From the NCBI GenBank assembly GCA_900542045.1, contig UQMI01000019.1, forward strand, positions 1-58,932: a stretch of DNA of 58,932 nt, written 5' to 3'. A model generated the notes under the pieces. That model saw only the letters and a program-made list of their open reading frames with translations, searched no databases and had not been told where the DNA came from. The translations under genes were made by a program, and so were the position numbers. Below are positions 49,583 through 57,060 of this stretch, one piece after another (position 1 is the first letter of the stretch; every line of letters starts with the position of its first letter). The DNA is from an uncultured Blautia sp. GTDB taxonomy: Bacteria; Bacillota; Clostridia; Lachnospirales; Lachnospiraceae.

Positions 49583-49870
49583 ATGAGTGTAGTAATTATC
49601 GGAGGCAACGAGCGTATGGTCTGCCAGTACGAAACCATCTGTAAAAATCACGGCTGCAAAGCCAAAGTATTTCCCAAAGAACGGGGATGCCTGAAGAAAA
49701 AACTGGGGAATCCGGATCTTATGATCCTGTTTACCAATACTGTTTCTCACAAAATGGTAAATACAGCGACCCAGGAAGCCAAGCGCAACAACATTCCCAT
49801 TGCCCGGATCCATTCCAGCAGCGCTACTGCTCTGAGCCAGCTCCTGGCCCGGCATTGCGCCCTCTCCTGA
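49583..49870 (+). CDS. DUF2325 domain protein
   Basis: The 95-aa protein, SVVIIGGNERMVCQYETIC and then VFPKERGCLKKKLGNPDLMI, is a full DUF2325 domain: a Rossmann-like fold with the opening GG and cysteines 14, 20 and 25. Function is not known to me; members often sit beside metal transport genes. The promoter carries two operators of DtxR-like shape and a hairpin, and AAGGAGG lies upstream of the ATG. A ZIP transporter gene converges on it. A role in iron or manganese homeostasis is inferred. Confidence 0.8.
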   Translation: MSVVIIGGNERMVCQYETICKNHGCKAKVFPKERGCLKKKLGNPDLMILFTNTVSHKMVNTATQEAKRNNIPIARIHSSSATALSQLLARHCALS

Positions 49871-49883
49871 CAAAGCAATTCAA

Positions 49884-49919
49884 TCCCCTGATCAGCCGAT
49901 ACTGTTCAGGGGACTTTTT
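49884..49919 (+). terminator. terminator of the DUF2325 gene
   Basis: TCCCCTGA and TCAGGGGA, 14 bases apart, followed by CTTTTTA. Confidence 0.85.
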
Positions 49920-49946
49920 ATCCGGTAATTCTCTTTTTCCTGTCTC

Positions 49947-50723
49947 TTATCCCAGAGCCACATCCAGGATCATCATCAAAACAAACCCCAGCGCAAATCC
50001 AATGGTGGCAATATTGGAATGTTCGCCTTCCGATGCCTCCGGTACCAGTTCCTCCACCACCACATAGATCATGGCGCCGGCAGCAAAAGCCAGCAGATAG
50101 GGCAGCAGTGGTTCAATATACCCGGAAAGCAGGATCGTAATGCCGGCCGCCACCGGCTCCACCACCCCGGAAAGCATTCCAAGCAGAAAGGACTTTCCCC
50201 GGGATTCTCCCTGGCTGCGCAGGGGCAGGGCAATGATCGCCCCCTCCGGGAAATTCTGCACGGCAATTCCCAGAGACAAGGCAAACGCGCCTGTCATGGT
50301 AATCTGCGCGTTTTCCGCCAGCATGCCGGCAAAGATCACCCCCACCGCCATCCCCTCCGGTATATTGTGAAGAGTCACCGCAAGCAGAAGCATAGATGTC
50401 TTTGAAAGCTGGCATTTGGGCCCCTCTGCTTCTTTGCATCCCAGATGCAGATGAGGTATACTCCTGTCCATTAGAAGTAAAAACGCAATCCCCAAAAGGA
50501 AACCAACTGCTGCCGGAACAAAAGCAAATTTTTCCATATGGGCAGACATATCCATAGCCGGAATCAGAAGAGACCAGACCGAAGCTGCCACCATCACCCC
50601 TGCCGCAAAACCCAGCAGAGCCTTCTGTACCTCTGCCTTTAACTCATTTTTCAGAAAAAATACACAGGCGGCTCCCAATGCGGTGCCGAAAAAAGGAATC
50701 ATAACGCCCAAAAAAGTATTCAT
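49947..50723 (-). CDS. ZIP family metal transporter
   Basis: The 258-aa protein has eight hydrophobic segments with ZIP motifs: LLAVTLHNIPEGMAVGV in helix 4 and LGIAVQNFPEGAIIALPL in helix 5, each supplying His/Asn/Glu metal ligands; the loop HLHLGCKEAEGPKC is the variable histidine-rich region. It takes up zinc or other divalent cations (ZupT-like). The ATG follows a weak AGG site. It converges on the DUF2325 gene and lies 31 bases downstream of queH in the same direction, so it may be co-transcribed with it. Confidence 0.9.
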   Translation of the reverse strand: MNTFLGVMIPFFGTALGAACVFFLKNELKAEVQKALLGFAAGVMVAASVWSLLIPAMDMSAHMEKFAFVPAAVGFLLGIAFLLLMDRSIPHLHLGCKEAEGPKCQLSKTSMLLLAVTLHNIPEGMAVGVIFAGMLAENAQITMTGAFALSLGIAVQNFPEGAIIALPLRSQGESRGKSFLLGMLSGVVEPVAAGITILLSGYIEPLLPYLLAFAAGAMIYVVVEELVPEASEGEHSNIATIGFALGFVLMMILDVALG

Positions 50724-50754
50724 ATTGTTACCTGCCTTAAAATATTCTATCAGA

Positions 50755-51414
50755 CTAATCTATGCGCTCTTTCGATGGTTCCTGCCGGGATTTTAAAAAA
50801 TCTTCCCTTTCTCTCCTGGAAAAAATACACCCGCAGTAATCCTGACGGTAAAGACCGTATTCCCCGGAAAGCTCCACAGAACGCTTGTAGCCGTTTTTCT
50901 TCTTGAAATCCGAGGGCAGATACCGGATCTGATAATCCTGCTCCAGTTCTTTCCCGATCATCCCCAGTTTCTGCGCATCCTTCAGAGGGCTGATACTCAA
51001 TGTGGTGGTAAAAAAATCAAATCCGGACGCAGCTGCCCGCTTTGCCGTTTCTTCCAACCGAAGCCGAAAACAAACCTCACAGCGCCTGCCTCCTTCTTTT
51101 TCTTTCTCCAGTCCCTTTACTGCCTGGTAAAACCGTTCCGGCTCATAAGGGCCTTCCTCAAAGGTCACCGGATGCTCCGTGGGCAGAGATGCGATCAGAC
51201 GCTTCTGTTCTTCCACACGCGTATGGTACTCTTCCTCCGGAGAAATATTTGGATTGTAATAAAATAAATGGATGGAAAAATACCTGCTGAGATATTCCAG
51301 GACATAACTGCTGCACGGCGCACAGCAGCTGTGCAGAAACAGCTCCGGTACCTCATTTTTTTCTTTCAGTTTTTCTATCAGTCTATCCAGTTCTTTCTGA
51401 TATGCTGTTTTCAA
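50755..51414 (-). CDS. queH: epoxyqueuosine reductase QueH
   Basis: The protein (219 aa) has the QueH cysteines: FLHSCCAPCSS (Cys30, 31, 34), RRCEVCFRLR (Cys112, 115) and QDYCGCIFS (Cys194, 196), which hold an iron-sulfur cluster and a second metal. YYNPNISPEEEYHTR and TTTLSISPLKD are family motifs. It removes the epoxide oxygen in the last step of queuosine synthesis on tRNA. It replaces QueG in many Firmicutes. The ZIP gene follows after 31 bases. No other queuosine genes are in the window. Confidence 0.95.
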   Translation of the reverse strand: MKTAYQKELDRLIEKLKEKNEVPELFLHSCCAPCSSYVLEYLSRYFSIHLFYYNPNISPEEEYHTRVEEQKRLIASLPTEHPVTFEEGPYEPERFYQAVKGLEKEKEGGRRCEVCFRLRLEETAKRAAASGFDFFTTTLSISPLKDAQKLGMIGKELEQDYQIRYLPSDFKKKNGYKRSVELSGEYGLYRQDYCGCIFSRREREDFLKSRQEPSKERID

Positions 51415-51589
51415 ATTCCCACCAGCTTTCTGCTTATTCTTCCCCTATCTTATCCTTTTTTGTTCTTTCCTGCAATGAAGAATTTCCTTGGCACTGCACC
51501 GGGCGCACACTACCGGAAAAAAGTCATATAATTTACTATACCCCATCCGGAATTCTCCCGGATAAACAGTACAAATTGGAGGTAATAGC
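51415..51589. promoter_or_regulatory. divergent intergenic region with -10 box
   Basis: A TATAAT at 51528-51533 faces the plus-strand ABC operon, but its -35 is poor. ATCCGG and CCGGAT (51546-51564) form a dyad after it that may be an operator. Nothing else was recognised. Confidence 0.4.
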
Positions 51590-52402
51590 ATGAATCCACT
51601 TTTGGAATTACAGGATGTCAGTCTCTCCTATCACACCACAGCCGGAGAGACTCCTGCCCTTTCCCATATATCCTTCCAGGTCACACAGGGCGAATTTCTG
51701 GCCATTGTAGGCCCCAGCGGATGCGGAAAGACCACAATTCTGAATCTGATCTGCGGACTTCTGTCCCCGGGCAGCGGCAGGATCCTCATGAATGGCAGAG
51801 AACTGTCCCGCGGTACCGACAATATCGGATATATGCTTCAGAAAGATCATCTTCTGGAGTGGAGAAATATTTACCAGAACGTAACCCTTGGTCTGGAAAT
51901 CCAGCATCAGACTACTCCGGAAAAGCTGGAGAAAGCAGAACGTATGCTGAAAACCTATGGGTTGGACAAATTTAAATATGCCCGGCCCTCACAGCTCTCC
52001 GGCGGTATGCGCCAGCGTGCCGCTCTGATCCGTACCCTGGCTCTGGAGCCCCACCTGCTTCTGCTGGATGAACCATTCTCTGCTCTGGACTATCAGACCC
52101 GTTTAAATGTCAGTGATGATATCGGAAAGATCATCCGCAGAGAGCATAAAACAGCCATTCTTGTAACCCATGATATCTCCGAAGCCATCAGCATGGCAGA
52201 CCGGGTCATCATTCTTACCAGACGGCCGGCCAGGATTCAGAAAATACTGCCCATCGACCTGCAGCTGGAATCTCATTCTTCACTGGAGGCCAGAAATACC
52301 CCTGTATTTAAGACCTATTTCAACCTCATATGGAAGGAGCTCAATCAAAATGGTACAGATTTCAAAAGCCCAGAAGCAGTTTCTGAAACAGCAGCAACAT
52401 GA
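51590..52402 (+). CDS. ABC importer ATPase, SsuB/TauB-like
   Basis: The protein (270 aa) has Walker A GPSGCGKTT, Q-loop MLQKDHLLEWRN, signature LSGGMRQRAALIRTLAL, Walker B LLLLDEPFSALD and switch VTHDISEAI, the pattern of nitrate/sulfonate/bicarbonate importers. The dimer couples to the permease encoded next; the genes overlap by 53 bases. GGAGG lies upstream of its ATG. The binding protein normally found with such pairs is absent, so the substrate is unknown (sulfonate, taurine, thiamine precursor or similar). Confidence 0.9.
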   Translation: MNPLLELQDVSLSYHTTAGETPALSHISFQVTQGEFLAIVGPSGCGKTTILNLICGLLSPGSGRILMNGRELSRGTDNIGYMLQKDHLLEWRNIYQNVTLGLEIQHQTTPEKLEKAERMLKTYGLDKFKYARPSQLSGGMRQRAALIRTLALEPHLLLLDEPFSALDYQTRLNVSDDIGKIIRREHKTAILVTHDISEAISMADRVIILTRRPARIQKILPIDLQLESHSSLEARNTPVFKTYFNLIWKELNQNGTDFKSPEAVSETAAT

Positions 52403-53147
52403 AAAAAACATGGTACGAATAGCCAGGATCCTGCTCTTTCTGGCCTTTCTTGCTTTATGGCAGATCACTGCCTCTCTGGGAATCATTGATTCCTTTATCT
52501 TTTCCAGTCCGCTGCTGATAGCAGAAACTTTTTTTACCATGTGCATGGACCAATCCCTTTTCACCCATATCGGCGTCACTTTGGCCGAGACACTGATCAG
52601 CTTCTTCTTCGTAGTAGTCCTGGGAGTTGCGGTGTCCATTGCTCTCTGGGCATTTCCAAACCTGGCACGTATTCTGGAGCCATATCTGGTAGTACTCAAC
52701 AGCCTGCCCAAATCGGCCATGGCTCCTCTGCTGATCGTCTGGCTGGGCGCCAATATGCGTACTATCATTGTGGCCGGAATGTCTGTAGCCATTTTCGGTT
52801 CCATTATCAGCCTGTATTCCGGCTTCAAGGAGACCGATCCGGATAAACTGAAGCTGATCTACACCCTGGGAGGCACCAAAAAAGATGCCCTGACCAAGGT
52901 GATCCTGCCCTCCTCCATCCCTCTGATCCTCAGTATCATGAAGGTCAATATCGGTCTATGTCTTGTGGGCGTCATCATCGGAGAATTTATCGGCGCAAGA
53001 CAGGGTCTTGGCTATCTGATCATCTATGGCTCTCAGGTGTTCAAACTTTCCTGGGTAATCATGAGCATTGTGATTCTCTGCATCATTGCCATGGGACTGT
53101 ATAGTATCCTGAGCTTTATGGAAAAACGATACCTCAGACGGCTCTGA
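52350..53147 (+). CDS. ABC importer permease, SsuC/TauC-like
   Basis: Six helices and the EAA loop reading GFKETDPDKLKLIYTLGGTKKDALTKVILPSSIP (residues about 161-194) mark a nitrate/sulfonate-type permease (265 aa). ALWQITASLGIID and VLNSLPKSAMAPLLIVWLG are family segments. The ATG at 52350 has AAGGAG upstream and lies inside the end of the ATPase gene, a strong sign of coupling. It forms the channel of the importer; a terminator-like hairpin follows at 53179-53207. Confidence 0.9.
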   Translation: MVQISKAQKQFLKQQQHEKNMVRIARILLFLAFLALWQITASLGIIDSFIFSSPLLIAETFFTMCMDQSLFTHIGVTLAETLISFFFVVVLGVAVSIALWAFPNLARILEPYLVVLNSLPKSAMAPLLIVWLGANMRTIIVAGMSVAIFGSIISLYSGFKETDPDKLKLIYTLGGTKKDALTKVILPSSIPLILSIMKVNIGLCLVGVIIGEFIGARQGLGYLIIYGSQVFKLSWVIMSIVILCIIAMGLYSILSFMEKRYLRRL

Positions 53148-53178
53148 ACAGAGCCTGATCTGTCACTGCTGAAAAGAA

Positions 53179-53207
53179 GGGGCGGGAAAATTCCTGCCTC
53201 CGCTTTT
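53179..53207 (+). terminator. terminator of the ABC importer
   Basis: GGGGCGGG pairs with CCTGCCTC (two G-U pairs), loop of six, followed by CGCTTTTAT. Confidence 0.65.
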
Positions 53208-53217
53208 ATCCTGTTTT

Positions 53218-53697
53218 TCAGTATCCCTCCACACGCCGGGTTTCCCGGAGCTGCTTTCTTTTTTTTCCTGCTTCCCATTCAATTTCCTGGGTCACTCCCT
53301 GAATCAGCAGCCCGGGAACTTCCACCGGCTTCTGCTGTTCATCCACAGCCACCATAACAAAATAAGCCCGGTTGATCATGTTCCTGGTCCCATCTTTTTT
53401 CTCCGCATAGGAATCAATCCGCACTTCCATGGAAGAACGTCCCACATAAGTCAGCCTTCCCTTAAGTACAATCACATCATCTCCTCCGGCTCCTGTCTTA
53501 AAATACATATTATCGATGGCTACTGTCACTACATCACACTGGGCATGTCTGCGGGCCACAAGCCCCGCTGTCTCATCGATCCATTCAAGAAGCTGTCCCC
53601 CGAACAGATGCCCTTTCCCATTCAGGCAGCGGGGCATCAGGAAATAGGACTGCTCCACCATGGAATCTTCCACATGTTTCATTTTTCTTTCAGCCAT
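53218..53697 (-). CDS. acyl-CoA thioesterase, hotdog fold
   Basis: The 159-aa protein has the YciA/BACH-type hotdog motif NGKGHLFGGQLLEWIDETAG with Asp in the active region, plus YFKTGAGGDDVIVLKGRLTYVGRSSMEVRI (residues about 64-93) as the beta sheet. Such enzymes hydrolyse acyl-CoA to free acid and CoA in the cytosol. AGGAG precedes its ATG. It faces the end of the ABC importer operon, convergent. Substrate chain length cannot be told. Confidence 0.85.
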   Translation of the reverse strand: MAERKMKHVEDSMVEQSYFLMPRCLNGKGHLFGGQLLEWIDETAGLVARRHAQCDVVTVAIDNMYFKTGAGGDDVIVLKGRLTYVGRSSMEVRIDSYAEKKDGTRNMINRAYFVMVAVDEQQKPVEVPGLLIQGVTQEIEWEAGKKRKQLRETRRVEGY

Positions 53698-53779
53698 TTA
53701 CTCACTCCTGCTTTCTTTTTTCTTTTCTTCTGTGTCTTATCATATCCATTCCGGTACAAAAAATCAATGTTTCTGGTTA

Positions 53780-53808
53780 TTGTCTGGCAGTGCTTTTTAT
53801 TATATAAT
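53780..53808 (+). promoter_or_regulatory. promoter of the XRE-S24 gene
   Basis: TTGTCT (53780-53785) and TATAAT (53803-53808) are 17 bases apart, with a leader of about 75 bases that contains the alternative stems at 53814-53849. Confidence 0.7.
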
Positions 53809-53813
53809 CTATA

Positions 53814-53849
53814 GCGTCAGTGCATGGGCAGGATCTTCCTGACGCACTG
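53814..53849 (+). promoter_or_regulatory. mutually exclusive stems in the XRE-S24 leader
   Basis: GCGTCAG (53814-53820) pairs with CTGACGC (53839-53845), and CAGTGC (53818-53823) pairs with GCACTG (53844-53849). The two stems share bases and cannot form together. They may instead be overlapping DNA operators. Confidence 0.4.
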
Positions 53850-53889
53850 TTTCAAAAAAGCAAAGCACTTATCAAAAGGAGGCATTGAA

Positions 53890-54531
53890 ATGACGGAAAA
53901 AGAGCAAAGACAGATTTTTTCCAGAAATCTCAATGATTATATTACGGAAAACGGAAAATCTCAGAAACAGGTGGCGCTGGATCTGGGTATTCATCCCACC
54001 ACCTTTAACACCTGGTGCGTTGGCAGGGTTCTTCCCCGCATGTGCATCATAGAACAGATCGCGGAATATTTTCATATAAGAAAAACCGATCTGCTCAGCG
54101 ATAAAAGTCTCCGTACCAGATATCATTCCCATACCTGTCTCTCCATTCCTGTGGTCTCCTCCTATTCTCCCAGCCTTTCTCAGGCACAGTTGACAGAACG
54201 AATCGTCGGAACAGAAGAAATCAGTGAAGAACGGATCGGAACCAGCGACTTCATTGGAATAAAAGTTTCCGACACATGCATGGCCCCCAGGATCTTTCCC
54301 GGAGATATTGCCATTATCCGCAGGCAGCCTTCTGTATCCAATGGGGATATCGCATGTATTTCTCTGGAAAACAAGCCGGCTATTCTGCGAAAATATCTGG
54401 AACATACCGCTTCCTTTGTCCTTCTCCCCATGAATCCCACCTGCGAACCTCTTTACTTTTCCGGCAGTCCTTCTGAACACACGGAACTGCAGATCATCGG
54501 CCGCATGACAGAGCTGCGCTCCCGCTTCTGA
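53890..54531 (+). CDS. XRE-type regulator with S24-like domain
   Basis: Residues 8-70 are a Cro/C1 helix-turn-helix (KSQKQVALDLGIHPTTFNTW). From residue 85 on the protein follows the LexA/C1 S24 fold: IKVSDTCMAPRIFPGDIAII and ILRKYLE. The motif that carries the catalytic Ser in LexA (GDSMxP) reads SDTCMAP, with Cys130 in that place; Lys168 is present. So it is either non-cleaving or uses Cys. The start at 53890 has AAGGAGG seven bases upstream. Length is 213 aa. Such proteins regulate phage or stress genes, but no phage genes are nearby. Confidence 0.85.
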   Translation: MTEKEQRQIFSRNLNDYITENGKSQKQVALDLGIHPTTFNTWCVGRVLPRMCIIEQIAEYFHIRKTDLLSDKSLRTRYHSHTCLSIPVVSSYSPSLSQAQLTERIVGTEEISEERIGTSDFIGIKVSDTCMAPRIFPGDIAIIRRQPSVSNGDIACISLENKPAILRKYLEHTASFVLLPMNPTCEPLYFSGSPSEHTELQIIGRMTELRSRF

Positions 54532-54559
54532 ACTGCTGCACCTTTCAGTAAGGATTACA

Positions 54560-54586
54560 AAAGGATCCTGCTGCACAGGATCCTTT
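54560..54586. terminator. bidirectional terminator
   Basis: Perfect 11-bp arms AAAGGATCCTG / CAGGATCCTTT with a five-base loop separate the XRE-S24 gene and the convergent GNAT gene; T-tracts on both sides. Confidence 0.9.
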
Positions 54587-54592
54587 GTCTTT

Positions 54593-55090
54593 CTATACTG
54601 TAAAAATCAGCCTCATATCATTCCAGACCGCGCCGCCATGATCGGAATCCGCCACACCGCGGCATACAAAACCAAATTTTTCATAATAATGCACCATATG
54701 ATCCTTACAGGTGAGAATGATCCCTTTCTTTCCTTTTTCCCGTGCCGCCTGAATGTACGCCTCCAGCAGACGGCCGGCAATCCCCTGCCGCCGGTATTCC
54801 GGCAGTACATTCAGTCCAAATACGGTAAAATAATCTCCCTCCGGATCATGACAACGTACATCATGGTAAAACGTATCCGGAAGTTCCGGCGTATCTGTGA
54901 CACATCCATTAATAAATCCTGCGATCTTCCCGTTTACCTCTGCCACAAAAAACTGTTCCGGAAAAGCAGCCAGCCTCGCCTTTACCATCTCCGGTTCTGC
55001 TGCTTCAGCCGGCGGAAAACAGATATTCTCAATCTGTCCCAGAACATCTCCTTCTTCCAGTCTGGCATTTCGTATCAAAATTTCTGTCAT
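54593..55090 (-). CDS. GNAT family N-acetyltransferase
   Basis: The 165-aa protein has the acetyl-CoA binding motif LPEYRRQGIAGRLLEAYIQAAR and KGIILTCKDHMVHYYEKFGF, with FVAEVNGKIAGFINGC as beta strand 4. The substrate is unknown; amines or protein N-termini are typical. The ATG at 55090 has AGAGG upstream and begins the homology, while the longer frame has none. A near-palindrome at 55176-55207 lies in its upstream region. Confidence 0.85.
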   Translation of the reverse strand: MTEILIRNARLEEGDVLGQIENICFPPAEAAEPEMVKARLAAFPEQFFVAEVNGKIAGFINGCVTDTPELPDTFYHDVRCHDPEGDYFTVFGLNVLPEYRRQGIAGRLLEAYIQAAREKGKKGIILTCKDHMVHYYEKFGFVCRGVADSDHGGAVWNDMRLIFTV

Positions 55091-55175
55091 TTCAACTATC
55101 CTCTTTTTGCTGAACACCTTGCAGGCAGCTTTCCTGCGCTGCGCTGGGTCCTGTCTTTGTACGGGAAACTGACAA

Positions 55176-55207
55176 AAGAGTACTAATATTATAATATCAG
55201 TACCTCT
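55176..55207 (-). promoter_or_regulatory. near-palindromic site upstream of the GNAT gene
   Basis: The stretch reads almost the same on both strands around a centre of ATATTATAATAT, with outer AAGAG.../...CTCTT arms and one indel. The centre contains TATAAT. It may be an operator lying on the GNAT promoter. Confidence 0.45.
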
Positions 55208-55263
55208 TTCGCCGCACAACTCCTTCTTTTGTACAGGAACTGACTGCCTGTCTGTGTCTCGGT

Positions 55264-56181
55264 TTATTTCAGGAAGCCGCTGATGATCTGCTCTTCTGCT
55301 TCCTCTTCTGTCAGCCCCAGAGTCATCAGCTTGATGATCTGCTCTCCGGCGATCTTACCGATGGCTGCCTCGTGGATCAGAGCCGCATCCGGATTGTTTG
55401 CGGTCAGCTCCGGCACCGCACGGATCTTGGCATTTCCCATAATGATGGAATCGCATTCCGTGTGTCCGCTGCACTTTGCATTTCCATGAAGTGTGGAGAC
55501 AAACAGCTGCTGGGACTCATCCCTTGCCACAGAACGGGACACCACATTGGCGCCGCTGTCTTCTCCTTCCAGATAGACATCAAACTGGCTCTCTGCCGTC
55601 TGCACGCCGTGGGTCATAAGACGCTCCATGACTACCAGTTTCGCCCCTGCCTTCAACGTGGCCCTGGTCACCCGCTTTGTGGAATCCACGCCCTTGATCT
55701 GCACCGCGTCCATTTCCATATAGCCGCCTTCGTCGATCTCCACGATCGTCTGGGGATTCATCACTCTCTCCCCGGTGCCTTCTCCTTTGCCATAGTGCTT
55801 TTCTACATATTTGATTCTGGCATTTTTCCCCACAAAAAAACGGTGAATGCCATCGTGCTGGCTTTTCTGGTCTCCGCCGTTGTGAATGCCGCAGCCGGCA
55901 ATGATCGTCACATCGCTGTCGTCCCCAATGTAAAAGTCATTGTACACCACTTCCGTCAGTCCTGACTGGCTGAGAAGCACCGGAATATGCACGCTCTCTT
56001 TTTTTGTTCCCGGTTTGATATATATATTGATTCCCTTGCCGTCTTCCCGGCTCTCGATGGTAATATGTTCTGTACTGTTCCTGGCCTCACTCTTACCGTT
56101 GGTCCGGATATTGTATGCCCCTACCGGAATCTCGTGAAGTCCTGCCACGGCTTCCAGTAATTCTTTCTGTATTGCGTCCAT
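55264..56181 (-). CDS. sufB: SufB/SufD family Fe-S assembly protein
   Basis: The 305-aa protein is a short SufB/D: the beta-helix core with VYNDFYIGDDSDVTIIAGCG, HYGKGEGTGERVMNPQ, and the C-terminal ECDSIIMGNAKIRAVPEL, NPDAALIHEAAIGKIAGEQI and LTEEEAEEQIISGF. Canonical SufB is about 470 aa with extra N-terminal sequence, so this matches the minimal SmsB-type form. It scaffolds cluster assembly with SufC. The ATG lies 4 bases after the SufC stop. No SufS, SufU or second SufB/D is adjacent. The symbol is a family name. Confidence 0.85.
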   Translation of the reverse strand: MDAIQKELLEAVAGLHEIPVGAYNIRTNGKSEARNSTEHITIESREDGKGINIYIKPGTKKESVHIPVLLSQSGLTEVVYNDFYIGDDSDVTIIAGCGIHNGGDQKSQHDGIHRFFVGKNARIKYVEKHYGKGEGTGERVMNPQTIVEIDEGGYMEMDAVQIKGVDSTKRVTRATLKAGAKLVVMERLMTHGVQTAESQFDVYLEGEDSGANVVSRSVARDESQQLFVSTLHGNAKCSGHTECDSIIMGNAKIRAVPELTANNPDAALIHEAAIGKIAGEQIIKLMTLGLTEEEAEEQIISGFLK

Positions 56182-56185
56182 CTTT

Positions 56186-56923
56186 CTAGCACCTCTTTTC
56201 TATCTGACTGCAGCCAAAAGAAGCTGCGGAATCGGTTCCCAGCAGTCCTGGAAGGATTTCCTCTTTTGCTCCATGCTTGACAAGTCTGCCGTCTGCGATC
56301 ACCAGAATCTCATCTGCTATATTCAGAATCCGCTCCTGATGGGAAATGATCAGGATAGACCCATGGAGCTGATCGTGCATCTGCTCAAACACATGGATCA
56401 GATTCTGGAAACTCCACAGATCGATTCCGGCCTCCGGTTCATCAAACACCGCCACCCGTGTCTTTCTTGCCATCACGGTAGCAATTTCTATCCGTTTGAT
56501 TTCACCGCCGGAAAGACTGGCGTTCACTTCACGGTTAATATAATCCTTGGCGCACAGTCCCACTTCTGACAGATATTTGCAGGCGCCGGCCACAGAAAGC
56601 TGTTCTCCGGCCGCCAGCCGGATCAGATCCAGGACTGTGACGCCCTTGAACCGGACCGGCTGCTGAAAGGCATAACTGATGCCCAGTCTGGCTCTGTCTG
56701 TAATACTCATATCTGTAATGTCTTCCCCATCCCAGAAAATACGTCCGGAGGTGGGCTTCTCAATTCCTGCAATGACCCGTGCCAGAGTAGATTTTCCTCC
56801 TCCGTTGGGTCCTGTTATCACAATGAACTTATTATCGTCAAGCGTAAAGCTGACATCGTCCAGAATTCCTTTCTCATCTTTTTCATCCGCGACTTGAAAG
56901 GAAATGTTCTTTAATTCCAGCAT
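56186..56923 (-). CDS. sufC: SufC Fe-S assembly ATPase
   Basis: The protein (245 aa) is an ABC ATPase with Walker A GPNGGGKST, signature LSGGEIKRIEIATVMA, Walker B VAVFDEPEAGIDLWSF and switch ISHQERIL. SufC variants keep this AGIDLWSF form. It is cytosolic and powers cluster assembly on SufB. GGAGG precedes its ATG and an extended -10 box lies at 56960-56965. With the following SufB/D gene it forms a two-gene operon, the simplest known Suf layout. Confidence 0.9.
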   Translation of the reverse strand: MLELKNISFQVADEKDEKGILDDVSFTLDDNKFIVITGPNGGGKSTLARVIAGIEKPTSGRIFWDGEDITDMSITDRARLGISYAFQQPVRFKGVTVLDLIRLAAGEQLSVAGACKYLSEVGLCAKDYINREVNASLSGGEIKRIEIATVMARKTRVAVFDEPEAGIDLWSFQNLIHVFEQMHDQLHGSILIISHQERILNIADEILVIADGRLVKHGAKEEILPGLLGTDSAASFGCSQIEKRC

Positions 56924-56959
56924 TCTTCTACCTCCAATATCGGATTATTTGACTCGACT

Positions 56960-56968
56960 ATCATAGCA
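56960..56968 (-). promoter_or_regulatory. extended -10 box of the suf operon
   Basis: TGCTATGAT on the minus strand, about 37 bases before the sufC start. The -35 is weak (TGTCTT, 17 bases away). Confidence 0.5.
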
Positions 56969-57000
56969 CAATATAACAAAAAAAGACACCCCTTTCTGTT

Positions 57001-57029
57001 TTGACGCCCAAAAAAACTCATGCTATAAT
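57001..57029 (+). promoter_or_regulatory. promoter of the homocysteine methyltransferase gene
   Basis: TTGACG (57001-57006) and a perfect TATAAT (57024-57029) are 17 bases apart, 32 bases before the ATG. Confidence 0.8.
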
Positions 57030-57060
57030 ACTATCACCAATCATGCAAAGGGGACTTGTT

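Noticed and set aside
49568..49584. GGTTCGATTCC resembling a tRNA T-loop
   Set aside because: No acceptor, D or anticodon arm precedes it. It is the spacer between AAGGAGG and the DUF2325 start codon.
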